Both the position numbers and the translations under genes were made by a program. Positions 18,793-27,477 of a DNA stretch of 64,000 nt are shown piece after piece. The notes beneath the pieces were generated by a model. That model had not been told where the DNA came from. It made no database searches and saw nothing but the letters and a program-made list of their open reading frames with translations. Source of the stretch: Suttonella sp. R2A3. GTDB lineage: Bacteria; Pseudomonadota; Gammaproteobacteria; Cardiobacteriales; Cardiobacteriaceae. The stretch is taken from positions 1,171,501 through 1,235,500 of the forward strand of contig NZ_CP090975.1 of assembly GCF_021513215.1 (NCBI RefSeq). Reading direction: 5' to 3'. How positions within the stretch are numbered: position 1 is the first letter of the stretch; every line of letters begins with the position of its first letter.

Positions 18793-18924
18793 GTATCGGG
18801 TGCCTTATCTTATTCTTAAGCCAAAGGAGGGTATTGTATCGCTAAAGCGTTTATTACCAAAATAGCATTACAGCACAACGCAATATTGCTAAGATGACGT
18901 GCCTAAACAAAAACCCATTCGCCA

Positions 18925-19395
18925 ATGAATAACCTCTACCGCAAAGTTCTCGCGTTTATTTTCTCGGCTATTTTCCACCTGATTTCGCTGCTAATGATCG
19001 GCCTCACCTTGCATTCTTTTATGCTCTCAGCGCTGAGTGATGATTCCGGTGAGCTTATCGGCCTGCTCATTAAAGCCATCAATTCATTGGTGATTGCGCT
19101 GGCGATGTATGAACTTGGTGTCGGTGTGGGTAAAGAATATGCTGGAAGCGATGAAGGCAATATTTATCAAAACATTCGCCGCACCGTCACACGATTTGTC
19201 GGCACCGTGTGTATTGCCTTGGTTCTGGAAGGCCTGATTATGATCATCAAATACAGCCAGCTCGATATGGCGGGCAATTTAATCTTCCCAGTCTCGATTA
19301 TTATTGCCGCCTCGGTCTTATTACTCGCCTTGGGCGGTTTTTTAGCACTTAGTCGCCCGAGCAGCCAAGCTGGAGATAGTCAGCCGAGCGAGTAG
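18925..19395 (+). CDS. Uncharacterised four-helix membrane protein
   Basis: 156 residues with four clear hydrophobic segments (about 8-35, 48-65, 90-112, 122-142). A short conserved-looking stretch lies between helices 2 and 3 (YELGVGVGKEYAGSDEGNIY). I do not recognise the family. It is transcribed away from glyQ, with a ~130-base divergent promoter region between them, and faces the entericidin-like gene across a hairpin. No Cys-rich, catalytic or nucleotide-binding motif is visible. Base usage resembles neighbours, so it looks like a resident gene. Confidence 0.7.
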   Translation: MNNLYRKVLAFIFSAIFHLISLLMIGLTLHSFMLSALSDDSGELIGLLIKAINSLVIALAMYELGVGVGKEYAGSDEGNIYQNIRRTVTRFVGTVCIALVLEGLIMIIKYSQLDMAGNLIFPVSIIIAASVLLLALGGFLALSRPSSQAGDSQPSE

Positions 19396-19431
19396 CCCGA
19401 GTAAGTAACCCAAGTGGATAAACTAAGGCAT

Positions 19432-19462
19432 AAAAAAAGCCGGAAGTAAAAAACTTCCGGCT
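19432..19462 (-). terminator. Intrinsic terminator of the entericidin-like gene
   Basis: Perfect 10-bp stem AGCCGGAAGT/ACTTCCGGCT (19438-19447 with 19453-19462) with a five-base loop. On the minus strand it is followed by seven T residues, so it ends transcription of the small lipoprotein gene. On the plus strand the stem follows the four-helix membrane protein gene but lacks a downstream T run. Confidence 0.85.
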
Positions 19463-19491
19463 GAATATCTTATTGGGACAGCCCCAAACTA

Positions 19492-19635
19492 TTACATTTT
19501 TTGCTTGGTGTCTTCTGCAGTTTGAGAAATCTTTGAGCCTGCTTGTTCCATATCTTCGCCCACACCTTTAACGGTGTTGCAGCCGGCTAATGCAAAAACG
19601 CCGAACAATGCCATTAAGGCCACTAAATGACGCAT
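19492..19635 (-). CDS. Entericidin-like small lipoprotein (EcnA/EcnB family)
   Basis: 47-residue lipoprotein. The N-terminus MRHLVALMALFGVFALAGCN has a signal peptide with lipobox LAGC (Cys19). The mature part, TVKGVGEDMEQAGSKI, matches the entericidin pattern (NTxxGxGxDxxxxGxxI). In E. coli entericidins form an antidote/toxin pair tied to stationary-phase lysis; here there is one gene only, a common situation in proteobacteria whose role is unclear. GAGGAG lies seven bases before the ATG, and a strong terminator follows 30 bases after the stop. Confidence 0.85.
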   Translation of the reverse strand: MRHLVALMALFGVFALAGCNTVKGVGEDMEQAGSKISQTAEDTKQKM

Positions 19636-19883
19636 AACTTTCTCCTCATCAAAATAACCAGTCTCTCGGCCGCTTTAAACACAACCGATACATTACTATG
19701 GCACAGTTTTTAATGATCGTTCAATCTTTTTTAACCGCTACTCAGGTGAAGAGAGTGATACCAATCACTGCTATTAAGCGTCAATACACGTGTTTGATAT
19801 CGCTGTATTTACATATATTCGCGCAAAAGGATGCGCTATAATCTAGCCAAGCTTGCTTTCATCATCTCATCTAAGGAGTCACC

Positions 19884-20836
19884 ATGCTTGCTGAATTTGG
19901 AATTGATGCCGATATGGGCTTTACGGTCTTTGTTATTGTTGCCATCGTGTTCGCGTTTTGGTTTGCTAAACGTGCGATACAGATCGTCAATCAGGGTATG
20001 GAATATACCGTGCTGCGCTTTGGTGAATACAACCGTACCTTAGGGCCAGGCTTTCACATCATCGTGCCGTTTTATGAGCGCGTTGGTCATCGCCTGAATA
20101 TGAAAGAGCGAGTGCTCGATGTACCGCGCCAAGAAGTCATCACTTACGATAATGCGATTGTTAGCGTCGATGGCGTGGTGTTTTTTCAAATTATGGATGC
20201 GGCGAAAGCGGCTTATGCGGTTGATGAACTGGAATATTCCATCCTTAACCTCAGCATGACCAACCTGCGTACGGTGATGGGCTCAATGAGCCTGGATGAC
20301 TTGTTATCAAAACGTGATGAAATCAACGTCCGTCTGCTTTCAACCATCGACACAGCAACCAACCCTTGGGGGTTAAAGTCACCCGTGTGGAAATCAGAGA
20401 CATCACCCCACCGGTTGAGCTCGCCGATGCGATGGCGCGACAAATGAAGGCAGAGCGCTTAAAACGTGCGGAAATTCTTGAAGCAGAAGGTCGGCGTCAA
20501 TCAGAAATTCTCGCCGCAGAAGGTAAAAAACAATCAGAGATTCTTGAAGCAGAAGGACGTAAAGCCTCAGCGTTTCTTGATGCTGAGGCGCGTGAGCGTT
20601 TAGCTGAAGCCGAAGCGCGCGCCACCTCGATGGTCTCACAAGCGATTGCTGATGGCGATATTAACGCGGTTAATTATTTTGTCGCGCAAAAGTATGTTGA
20701 GGCTTTGGGCAAATTTGCCACCAGCGAAAACCAAAAAACCTTCTTCTTACCGATGGAATCTAACGGTATCCTCGGTGCACTAGGTGGTGTGGCAGAATTG
20801 CTCAAACAATCGGCCGACAAAGGAACAAAGAAATGA
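19884..20836 (+). CDS. SPFH/stomatin-family membrane protein (QmcA-like), frame interrupted
   Basis: Membrane-anchored SPFH (prohibitin/stomatin) protein forming oligomeric microdomains and often modulating membrane proteases. It has an N-terminal membrane span, then [22 protein letters not shown] and HIIVPF, the SPFH domain. A long charged coiled coil with repeats of [10 protein letters not shown] / [10 protein letters not shown] / [10 protein letters not shown] follows. The frame breaks at the G5 run 20368-20372; one more G joins TNPWG to [14 protein letters not shown] and gives ~317 residues, the usual length. It overlaps nfeD by ATGA, the standard partner. The start at 19884 has AAGGAG upstream. 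The break is most likely a sequence error. Confidence 0.9.
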
Positions 20837-21291
20837 TTGCCTTGTTGATTGACCCCATTTATTGGAACTGGTTAATTCTCTGCGGCCTCTTTTTGCTGAT
20901 GGAAATCTTTACGGTATCGTTCTTTTTCCTCATTTGGGCGACCACCGCGCTGATTATGGCGGCGATCACCTTTGCCTTCCCCGAAATGAGTTGGCAAATG
21001 CAGTTGTTATTGTTTTCTGTCTTGTCGTTAGTGGGTGTGGTGCTTTGGTGGTTTTTTGCCCGTCATTGGCGACGTAGCCCCAATAGCACCGCTGATAAAC
21101 TCAATAACCGTGGACGCTATCTCATCGGCCGGCAATATGTGTTACAAACACCGATCCATCAAGGCTATGGACGCCTGCAAATCGATGATAGCTTATGGAC
21201 AGTACAATGCGATGAAGAATTACCCGCCGGCACAAAGGTCGTCATTAAAGATATAGACAGCCTAACCCTCAAGGTAGCGCGTGTTGGCTAG
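20833..21291 (+). CDS. NfeD-family membrane protein (short form)
   Basis: 152 residues: two or three hydrophobic segments at the N-terminus (to about residue 75) followed by a C-terminal OB-fold domain of the NfeD type ([44 protein letters not shown]). These short NfeD proteins accompany an SPFH partner of the QmcA/YbbK type, as here. The overlap of start and stop (ATGA) suggests coupled synthesis for a membrane complex. The protease domain of long NfeD proteins is absent. Confidence 0.88.
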   Translation: MIALLIDPIYWNWLILCGLFLLMEIFTVSFFFLIWATTALIMAAITFAFPEMSWQMQLLLFSVLSLVGVVLWWFFARHWRRSPNSTADKLNNRGRYLIGRQYVLQTPIHQGYGRLQIDDSLWTVQCDEELPAGTKVVIKDIDSLTLKVARVG

Positions 21292-22015
21292 ACTGCTTGT
21301 ACTGCTGGCGCTCTTGAGTGCTAACGTATTGGCTAACAGCTATCGTAATGAGACGATTGACGGCGTGCGTTATGGCGTATTTACCGCCGAGCCCGCTGAT
21401 GTGTCGCTACATTGGCAAAACAGCAACGGTAAAGCGTATCGCTCGCTACGTGAGCTCTATCAAGCGCTTGACGAAGATGGGCGAAGCATCGATTTATTGA
21501 TGAATGCAGCGATCTTTAGCGCTGATGAAACCCCTGCCGGCTTATGGATCGAAGAAGGCAAAACCCTATCACAGATCAACACAAACCGCGGCCAAGGCAA
21601 TTTTCACATCCAGCCTAATGGCGTATTTTGGCTGGCTGATGATCAAGCACACATCAACACCCTCGCCGCTTATCAGCGTTTAAAGCCACAAGCCGAGTTT
21701 GCCGTACAAGCCGGACCAATGCTGCTCATAGATGGCGCAATTAATTCACGCTTTATCAAAGGATTATCCAGCCCTTATAAACGCAACGCTGTCTGCACAA
21801 CACGCTCCGGCGATTTATATTTCATCATGACCGAGCGCTACGAGGATGAATGGCCAAGCTTTTACCGCCTTGCCGATGCGCTCAAGCAACTGGGCTGTTA
21901 TCAGGCCTTATACCTCGATGGTGCGATCTCAGATTGGTACATTCCCGAGGTAAGTGGTCTATTTCATTGGCAAGATTTTGTCGGTATGATTGCCGTCAGT
22001 CATTCATCACCGTAG
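21281..22015 (+). CDS. Secreted phosphodiester-glycosidase-like protein (NAGPA/DUF2233)
   Basis: 244 residues with a signal peptide ([17 protein letters not shown]). Features of the phosphodiester glycosidase fold include LLMNAAIFSADETPAGLWIE, NFHIQPNGVFW, FAVQAGPMLLIDGAIN, RNAVCTTRSGDLYFIMTE and ALYLDGAISDWY. The YLDG block normally holds active-site residues. Predicted to act in the periplasm on a sugar-phosphodiester; the true substrate is unknown. The frame opens with GTG at 21281 (TTG at 21284 possible), overlapping the nfeD end by 11 bases, so it belongs to the SPFH-nfeD operon. Confidence 0.75.
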   Translation: MLARLLVLLALLSANVLANSYRNETIDGVRYGVFTAEPADVSLHWQNSNGKAYRSLRELYQALDEDGRSIDLLMNAAIFSADETPAGLWIEEGKTLSQINTNRGQGNFHIQPNGVFWLADDQAHINTLAAYQRLKPQAEFAVQAGPMLLIDGAINSRFIKGLSSPYKRNAVCTTRSGDLYFIMTERYEDEWPSFYRLADALKQLGCYQALYLDGAISDWYIPEVSGLFHWQDFVGMIAVSHSSP

Positions 22016-22028
22016 CCCGGGATTATTC

Positions 22029-23555
22029 ATGCTTTCAATGAGTCCGTATTTTGCCGCACTCGATCTTGGTTCGAACAGTTTTCATTTGCTGGTGGTTAAA
22101 ACCACCCAAAATGGCATCCAGGAAATCGACAAGGTCAAACACATGGTGCGCCTGGGTGAGGGTTTAGATGAAGACAACGCCTTAAGCGAAAAAGCGATGC
22201 AGCGCGGCTTAAATGCCTTATCGCAAATGTGGCAGCTGATGGATAACATCCCTAACGAGCATATCCGCGTGGTCGCAACCAATACCTTACGGATTGCCAA
22301 AAACAGCGCAGATTTTGTCGCACGTGCTGAAGCGACTCTAGGCCACGAGATTGAGATCATCAGCGGCACAGAAGAAGCGCGCCTGATTTATCTCGGCATC
22401 ACCGCACACAACCATTTCAAAGACCATAATTTAGTGATCGACGTCGGCGGCGGCTCCACCGAGATCATTGTCGGCACAAACACCCAGGCTGATGTATTGC
22501 GTTCGTTAAAAATAGGCTGTGCGAATATGGCGCAACGTTTTTTTGCCAAAGGTAGAATCAGCAAAAGTGGGGTGAAAAAAGCGCTCAATCACGTGGGTAA
22601 AACGATTGAGCCACATATCACCTCTTATACCAATACTGCTTGGCAGCGGGTGATTTTAAGCTCGGGTACGGCAAAAAGCGTGCTTAAAGTACTGCAGCGT
22701 AAAGACGCCAACCTAAACCGTATCAACATAAAGCAGCTCAACAACCTGCTCGATCAATTGGTTGAAATAGGCCATTACAAATACCTCTCCGACCAGCTTG
22801 ATATCGATGAGGCGCGCGCTTTTGGTTTTACCGGTGGGGTGTGCATTTTAGCCGGCCTCTTTCAGCACTTACAGATTGATGAGGCGATCGTCTCACAAGA
22901 AGCACTACGCGAAGGAGTTTTGCTCGATTTAATGGGACGCAGCGACGGGCAAACCGATGAACGCGAATATACGATTAGAGCCTTACAGCAGCGCTTTAAT
23001 ATCGATATCGCACATGCCAACCGCGTTAGCGAACTTGCCGAACATCTCAATAATCAACTGCCGCTTAAAGCACCGCCACGTCTGGTGCCAATGCTCTATT
23101 TTGCCGCACAAGTCCATGAAATTGGCTTAGCTGTTGCCTTGAGCAAGCAGCAACAGCACGGCGCTTATTTAATCAGCAATGCGGATCTGCCCGGCTTTTC
23201 GCGCCTGATGCAAAACATGATGGCCTTACTCATTAAAGGGCAACGCAAGAAACTCCCTTATAAACCGATCATGGCGCTGTCTAAACCGGCCGATACGCTC
23301 ACTTTGCAATATTGCTTAGCGCTGCGCCTTGCCGCGCTGATTTATCGTGCGCGACGCAACATCAGCCACGATCAATACCCCAGCCTTGATCAACAAGGCA
23401 GCACATTCACCCTCACTTTCCCCAAAGATTATCTTGCCACCCACCCTTTGACCCACGCTGATCTCGTCGAAGAACAGGAATATTGGGCAAACTGTGGTGG
23501 CAAACTTACCCTTCACTTTAAAGAACATGACGAAGAAACAAAAAAATCTATTTAA
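22029..23555 (+). CDS. ppx: Exopolyphosphatase / pppGpp phosphohydrolase (Ppx/GppA)
   Basis: Cytosolic enzyme of the ASKHA fold that trims polyphosphate and/or converts pppGpp to ppGpp. ALDLGSNSFHLLV (phosphate 1 loop) and LVIDVGGGSTEI (phosphate 2 loop) are diagnostic. TEEARLIYLGI and FGFTGGVCILAGL follow, and a C-terminal HD-like helical domain (VSELAEHL...VHEIGLAV) completes the Ppx/GppA architecture. About 508 residues from the chosen ATG at 22029 (MLSMSPYFAALDLG); an in-frame ATG at 21990 lies inside the preceding gene and adds non-conserved residues. Whether it prefers polyP or pppGpp cannot be told. Confidence 0.9.
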   Translation: MLSMSPYFAALDLGSNSFHLLVVKTTQNGIQEIDKVKHMVRLGEGLDEDNALSEKAMQRGLNALSQMWQLMDNIPNEHIRVVATNTLRIAKNSADFVARAEATLGHEIEIISGTEEARLIYLGITAHNHFKDHNLVIDVGGGSTEIIVGTNTQADVLRSLKIGCANMAQRFFAKGRISKSGVKKALNHVGKTIEPHITSYTNTAWQRVILSSGTAKSVLKVLQRKDANLNRINIKQLNNLLDQLVEIGHYKYLSDQLDIDEARAFGFTGGVCILAGLFQHLQIDEAIVSQEALREGVLLDLMGRSDGQTDEREYTIRALQQRFNIDIAHANRVSELAEHLNNQLPLKAPPRLVPMLYFAAQVHEIGLAVALSKQQQHGAYLISNADLPGFSRLMQNMMALLIKGQRKKLPYKPIMALSKPADTLTLQYCLALRLAALIYRARRNISHDQYPSLDQQGSTFTLTFPKDYLATHPLTHADLVEEQEYWANCGGKLTLHFKEHDEETKKSI

Positions 23556-23946
23556 AGACAACCCTTACAAAGGTAACGCCGAGCTACGCAACACACACAG
23601 CCTACAACGCTTAGCCAATGCGCTGTGTTATTCTTTTGATGGCGTTTGTGCAGCATGCGCAGAAGCAGGATTTCGCGAGTTGTTGTTATTACACAGCACC
23701 TTACTCATCGCGCTATTTTTCTTGCCATTTAAGCTCGCCATCACTATGGTGTTAGTATTTGCGTCATTTTTTTCGATTATTGTCGAGCTCCTGAACACCG
23801 CGATCGAATCTGCGGTTGACCACACTTCGTTAGAAAAGCATCCACTGGCCAAGCGCGCGAAAGATGCCGGCAACGCCGCGCAATATATTTCCTTGATTCT
23901 TTTGGCTATTTTGTGGGTAATGGCGATCACCCACACTTGGTTCTAA
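23527..23946 (+). CDS. dgkA: Diacylglycerol kinase
   Basis: Trimeric inner-membrane kinase that recycles diacylglycerol, released mostly by envelope glycan modification, to phosphatidic acid. About 139 residues with three membrane helices. The signature is intact: VVELLNTAIE-type IIVELLNTAIESAVD, including the catalytic Glu, followed by HPLAKRAKDAGNAAQYISL. The start at 23527 (MTKKQKNLF) lies inside the ppx 3' end, so the two genes overlap by 29 bases. The N-terminal extension encoded from 23494 is ppx sequence in another frame and is excluded. Confidence 0.93.
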   Translation: MTKKQKNLFKDNPYKGNAELRNTHSLQRLANALCYSFDGVCAACAEAGFRELLLLHSTLLIALFFLPFKLAITMVLVFASFFSIIVELLNTAIESAVDHTSLEKHPLAKRAKDAGNAAQYISLILLAILWVMAITHTWF

Positions 23947-23962
23947 CACAACACCAAACGGT

Positions 23963-24571
23963 TTAAAAAGCGCTTTCAGCCGCTTCAAGAATCGCTTTGC
24001 GCGAGAACATCAGCTGCCAACGATTACCACCATTCGCCCGCCACAAGGCAATCACGCGGATTGCACACAGCAGTAACGCTCTAATTTGGTCAATCACCGC
24101 TTGTTGCTGTAAATACTGCTCGTTACCGCCAACCATGATTTTTGGGGCCGCCTCGCTCGCCGTGCGTTGATAAACGCTGGCAATATTGGCAAGCACATTC
24201 TCATGCGTGGGCGGAAAATGGCTGGTTTGACGACGGACATCGGCCAACCCATCGAGCAATTCGGCCATCAACGCACGATTTTTACTGAGCTTTTTCTCAA
24301 CGTGCATCAGTTGCACGCTATAGCGCACATACTCACTATCAACATCTTGCTGAAACATCGCGGTTAATAACTGCCGCCCTTTATCAAGCAGCTCAGGATT
24401 GCCAAAATAATCGCTGATCACCGCAGCGTTTTGCTGCAACAAACACGGCAGCAAAGCCTCTAACAGCCCTTTATCTGTATGACCTGTGTGAGCCAAATCA
24501 CGCACACCGTTAATCGCGCTAAACAGCGCCGATAAACACCAGGCCTGATCGTTCAATGTGGTATCGCTCAT
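23963..24571 (-). CDS. hflD: High-frequency-lysogenization protein HflD homologue
   Basis: All-helical 202-residue protein with the typical HflD pattern ([19 protein letters not shown], [20 protein letters not shown] [42 protein letters not shown]). In E. coli HflD is a peripheral inner-membrane protein best known for binding phage lambda CII; its cellular role is unclear. It directly follows mnmA with an ATGA overlap, the conserved gammaproteobacterial order mnmA-hflD, which confirms the call. It faces dgkA tail to tail with only 16 bases between. Confidence 0.9.
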   Translation of the reverse strand: MSDTTLNDQAWCLSALFSAINGVRDLAHTGHTDKGLLEALLPCLLQQNAAVISDYFGNPELLDKGRQLLTAMFQQDVDSEYVRYSVQLMHVEKKLSKNRALMAELLDGLADVRRQTSHFPPTHENVLANIASVYQRTASEAAPKIMVGGNEQYLQQQAVIDQIRALLLCAIRVIALWRANGGNRWQLMFSRKAILEAAESAF

Positions 24572-25671
24572 GCCCTAAACCGCTCCTCAATCACACCGCC
24601 ACCCAGGCAACGATCACCATCATAAATCACCACATACTGCCCCGGTGTGACCGCGCGCTGCGGCTCATCAAAGGTCACCATCATCGTATCGCCATTGAGG
24701 GCGACCGCACACGGTTGGTCTTCTTGTCGATAACGCACTTTGGCGTGATAGGTTTTCCCATTCTGTGGTGCTTCATTCAACCATGAGCACTGTCCGGCTC
24801 GCAGGCGACGATGATAGAGCAACGGGTGCTCACCTTGGCCAACAATCAACGTGTTATTGGCCAGATCCTTATCGAGCACATACCACGGTTCATCGCTAGC
24901 CCCTGCCACACCACCAATCCCTAATCCCTGGCGTTGTCCGATGGTGTAATACATCAGCCCCATGTGCTCACCAATCCAAATCCCTTCAGCGGTTTGCATT
25001 TTGCCAGGCTGTGCGGGTAAATATTGCTGTAAAAACTCGCGAAATGGTCGTTCGCCGATAAAACAAATGCCGGTGGAGTCTTTTTTATCAAAGGTGATCA
25101 AACCAGCTTGTTCAGCAATCGCGCGCACTTCGCTTTTTTCCATTCCACCTAGTGGGAACAGCGCTTTTGATAATTGCTCAGGGGTGATTTGGTGCAGGAA
25201 ATAGCTTTGATCCTTGCTTTGATCGATCCCTTTCAGCAGCGTCGCCTGTCCGTCCTGCTCGCCACGGCGTGCATAATGACCGGTCGCTAAATAATCCGCA
25301 CCCAATTCTGCAGCATAATGCGCGAGCTCAGCAAATTTGATCTCACGGTTACACAACACATCGGGGTTCGGCGTGCGCCCGGCGGCATACTCATCTAAAA
25401 ACAGCTTAAACACACGCTCGTGGTATTCACGCACAAAATTCACGGTATGCAATTCAATCCCGATCGTTTCGCACACATCGCGCGCGTCTTCGATATCTTC
25501 TTCAACGCTACAATAGCTGCTGGAAAACGATTCTTCCCAGTTTTTCATGAAAATCCCGATCACATGATAGCCCGCTTTTTTGAGCAACCACGCGGTGACC
25601 GACGAATCGACGCCACCAGAAATACCTACGGCAATGGTTGCCTTTTTATCGGGCATAAACGTTGTCTGCAT
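24568..25671 (-). CDS. mnmA: tRNA-specific 2-thiouridylase MnmA
   Basis: Thiolates U34 of tRNA(Lys), tRNA(Glu) and tRNA(Gln) using sulfur relayed from IscS via the Tus proteins. The ATP pyrophosphatase loop is GISGGVDSS. The two catalytic cysteines are in [12 protein letters not shown] and [28 protein letters not shown] is in the C-terminal region, and the 367-residue length is normal. An upstream ATG (25671) is used; an ATG five codons later is an alternative. Overlaps hflD by four bases. Confidence 0.96.
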   Translation of the reverse strand: MQTTFMPDKKATIAVGISGGVDSSVTAWLLKKAGYHVIGIFMKNWEESFSSSYCSVEEDIEDARDVCETIGIELHTVNFVREYHERVFKLFLDEYAAGRTPNPDVLCNREIKFAELAHYAAELGADYLATGHYARRGEQDGQATLLKGIDQSKDQSYFLHQITPEQLSKALFPLGGMEKSEVRAIAEQAGLITFDKKDSTGICFIGERPFREFLQQYLPAQPGKMQTAEGIWIGEHMGLMYYTIGQRQGLGIGGVAGASDEPWYVLDKDLANNTLIVGQGEHPLLYHRRLRAGQCSWLNEAPQNGKTYHAKVRYRQEDQPCAVALNGDTMMVTFDEPQRAVTPGQYVVIYDGDRCLGGGVIEERFRA

Positions 25672-25877
25672 GCCTTATTCCATTGAGAAAACACCCTATT
25701 TTATCGTTAAACGATACCAAATCCCAACCGACTATATGAGCAGGCGCTAATCAACGTATTTTCGACGTCTTGCGTGGAATTTTTCTTAAGCGCAAACTTC
25801 GTCTCAATACCCTAAAAATGTTATGATATCTGGCGAACTAAGCGCCTGTTGTGCGCACCATAATTTAAGGAATCATC

Positions 25878-26315
25878 ATGACGTATTTACTTTGGAAAGC
25901 CTTACATATTGTTTTTATGGTGAGCTGGTTTGCTGCCCTTTTTTATCTGCCAAGACTCTATGTTTACCACGCAATGGCGCAAGAAAACGACGAACAGCAA
26001 GCGATCGCGCGTTTTGTGGTGATGGAACGCAAACTCTATATCATTGGCCACATCGGCATGGGCTTGATGCTGATTTTTGGTGCGCTGCTACTTTGGCAAG
26101 GCGCATGGAGTATGTATAGCCACATGGGCTGGCTACATGCTAAACTTACCTTGGTCTTATTGCTGATGGGTTACTGGATCTATTGTGGGCGTTTAAATAA
26201 AGCCTTTGCACGCGGTAAAAATCGCCACAGCCACGTATTTTACCGTTGGTTCAACGAGTTACCTGTGCTGTTTCTTATCGTGATCGTGCTACTAGCAACA
26301 TTCAAGCCATTTTAA
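25878..26315 (+). CDS. hemJ: Protoporphyrinogen IX oxidase HemJ
   Basis: Inner-membrane heme-synthesis enzyme that oxidises protoporphyrinogen IX to protoporphyrin IX. 145 residues, four membrane helices. Conserved blocks are KALHIVFMVSWFAALFYLPR (His near the start), MERKLY, GWLHAKLTLV (second conserved His with Lys) and FYRWFNELPVLFL. The start has AAGGA 8-10 bases upstream. Standing alone between mnmA and the iron importer, its proximity to an iron uptake operon is suggestive but may be coincidence. The older CopD/UPF0093 label refers to the same family. Confidence 0.92.
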   Translation: MTYLLWKALHIVFMVSWFAALFYLPRLYVYHAMAQENDEQQAIARFVVMERKLYIIGHIGMGLMLIFGALLLWQGAWSMYSHMGWLHAKLTLVLLLMGYWIYCGRLNKAFARGKNRHSHVFYRWFNELPVLFLIVIVLLATFKPF

Positions 26316-26404
26316 GATCTGATGGTTGAAAACCCTGTCATTACGCTTGGTGCAATGATCAAAAGTCATCGATGATTTAAACTGATTGTATTTTTTAAAC
26401 AGTA

Positions 26405-26425
26405 TTGACAATCGTTCTTATAATG
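26405..26425 (+). promoter_or_regulatory. Candidate Fur box upstream of the iron importer
   Basis: TGACAATCGTTCTTAT at 26406-26421 resembles one 7-1-7 Fur element (GATAATCATTCTCAT-like). A TATAAT -10-like hexamer overlaps it at 26419-26424. The TTGACA at 26405 is only 8 bases from TATAAT and so cannot be its -35. The site precedes fbpA by 45 bases, and the operon imports ferric iron, so repression by Fur with iron is expected. Read by eye only. Confidence 0.6.
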
Positions 26426-26469
26426 AATACCATTTCTGACGTTTTCTGCAACCATTAAAGGAGCTTATT

Positions 26470-27477
26470 ATGCGCCAGAAAATTATTGTCGGCGCCCTAC
26501 TCGGCGCGATTTCAGCCTCTGCATTAGCGGATGTAAATGTTTATTCTTATCGCCAAGATTTCCTCATCCAGCCGATGCTCGATGCGTTTACCGAAGAAAC
26601 CGGTATTAAAACCAACACCATTTATGTTAAAGATGGCTTGGCCGAACGCATCAAACGCGAAGGCGCACAGTCACCTGCAGATATCGTCTTAACCGTTGAT
26701 ATCAGTCGCCTGGAAGAGCTGGTTAACGAAGGGTTAACACAAGCGATTGAATCTGAAACCGTTAACGCAAACATCCCTGAAAACATGCGCGGCGATCAAT
26801 GGGTAGCACTAACCTCTCGTGCACGCAATGTTTATTCCTCTAAAGAGCGTGTTGGCGAACTCCCTACAAGCTTCACCTATTTAGACCTCGCAAAACCTGA
26901 ATACAAAGGCAAAATTTGTACCCGTTCAGGCAAGCATCCGTACAACTTATCATTGATTGCTTCTGTCATTGCACATGAAGGCGAAGCAGCAGCGAAAACC
27001 TGGCTGGAAGGCGTTAAAGCTAACTTGGCGCGCAAACCACAAGGTAATGACCGCGGACAAGTTAAAGCGATTATGGAAGGTATTTGTGATTATGCCCTCG
27101 GTAATTCATACTACTACGGCAAAATGCTCACTAACGAAAAAGAGCCTGAGCAAAAAGCCTGGGCAGAGTCTGCTGTGATCAACTTCCCGAACCAGGAAAC
27201 CTACGGCACACACATGAACGTGTCTGGCGTTGCGTTGGCTAAATACGCACCGAATAAAGACGAAGCGTTGCAGTTAATTGAGTTTTTAACTGCTGATAAA
27301 GCGCAGCAAATGTATGCTGATGTGAATTTCGAATACCCGGTCAAAGAAGGTGTGGCGCAGTCTGATTTAGTTGCGTCTTGGGGCGAGTTCAAACAAGATG
27401 AAATCGACATTAACGAAGTAGCTGATAACTACAGCAAGGCGTTGAAACTGGTTGATGAAGTCCAATTCGACCTCTAA
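26470..27477 (+). CDS. fbpA: Ferric iron ABC transporter, periplasmic binding protein (FbpA/FutA type)
   Basis: 335 residues with a signal peptide (cleaved after ASALA) and mature start DVNVYSYRQDFLIQP. It captures Fe(3+) in the periplasm and delivers it to the FbpB permease. YSYRQ at the N-terminus and the paired tyrosines in LGNSYYYGKM are the iron ligands of this class. GKICTRSGKHPYNLSLIA is also typical of FutA-like proteins. A ribosome site (AAGGAG) lies 7 bases before ATG. First gene of a three-gene operon preceded by a probable Fur box. Confidence 0.92.
   Translation: MRQKIIVGALLGAISASALADVNVYSYRQDFLIQPMLDAFTEETGIKTNTIYVKDGLAERIKREGAQSPADIVLTVDISRLEELVNEGLTQAIESETVNANIPENMRGDQWVALTSRARNVYSSKERVGELPTSFTYLDLAKPEYKGKICTRSGKHPYNLSLIASVIAHEGEAAAKTWLEGVKANLARKPQGNDRGQVKAIMEGICDYALGNSYYYGKMLTNEKEPEQKAWAESAVINFPNQETYGTHMNVSGVALAKYAPNKDEALQLIEFLTADKAQQMYADVNFEYPVKEGVAQSDLVASWGEFKQDEIDINEVADNYSKALKLVDEVQFDL

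Noticed and set aside
20366-20836. Separate small coiled-coil gene
   Set aside because: It is the C-terminal half of the SPFH protein beyond a G5 run.
26405-26424. TTGACA paired with TATAAT as a promoter
   Set aside because: Spacing is only 8 bases; the TTGACA is better read as part of a Fur-box-like element.
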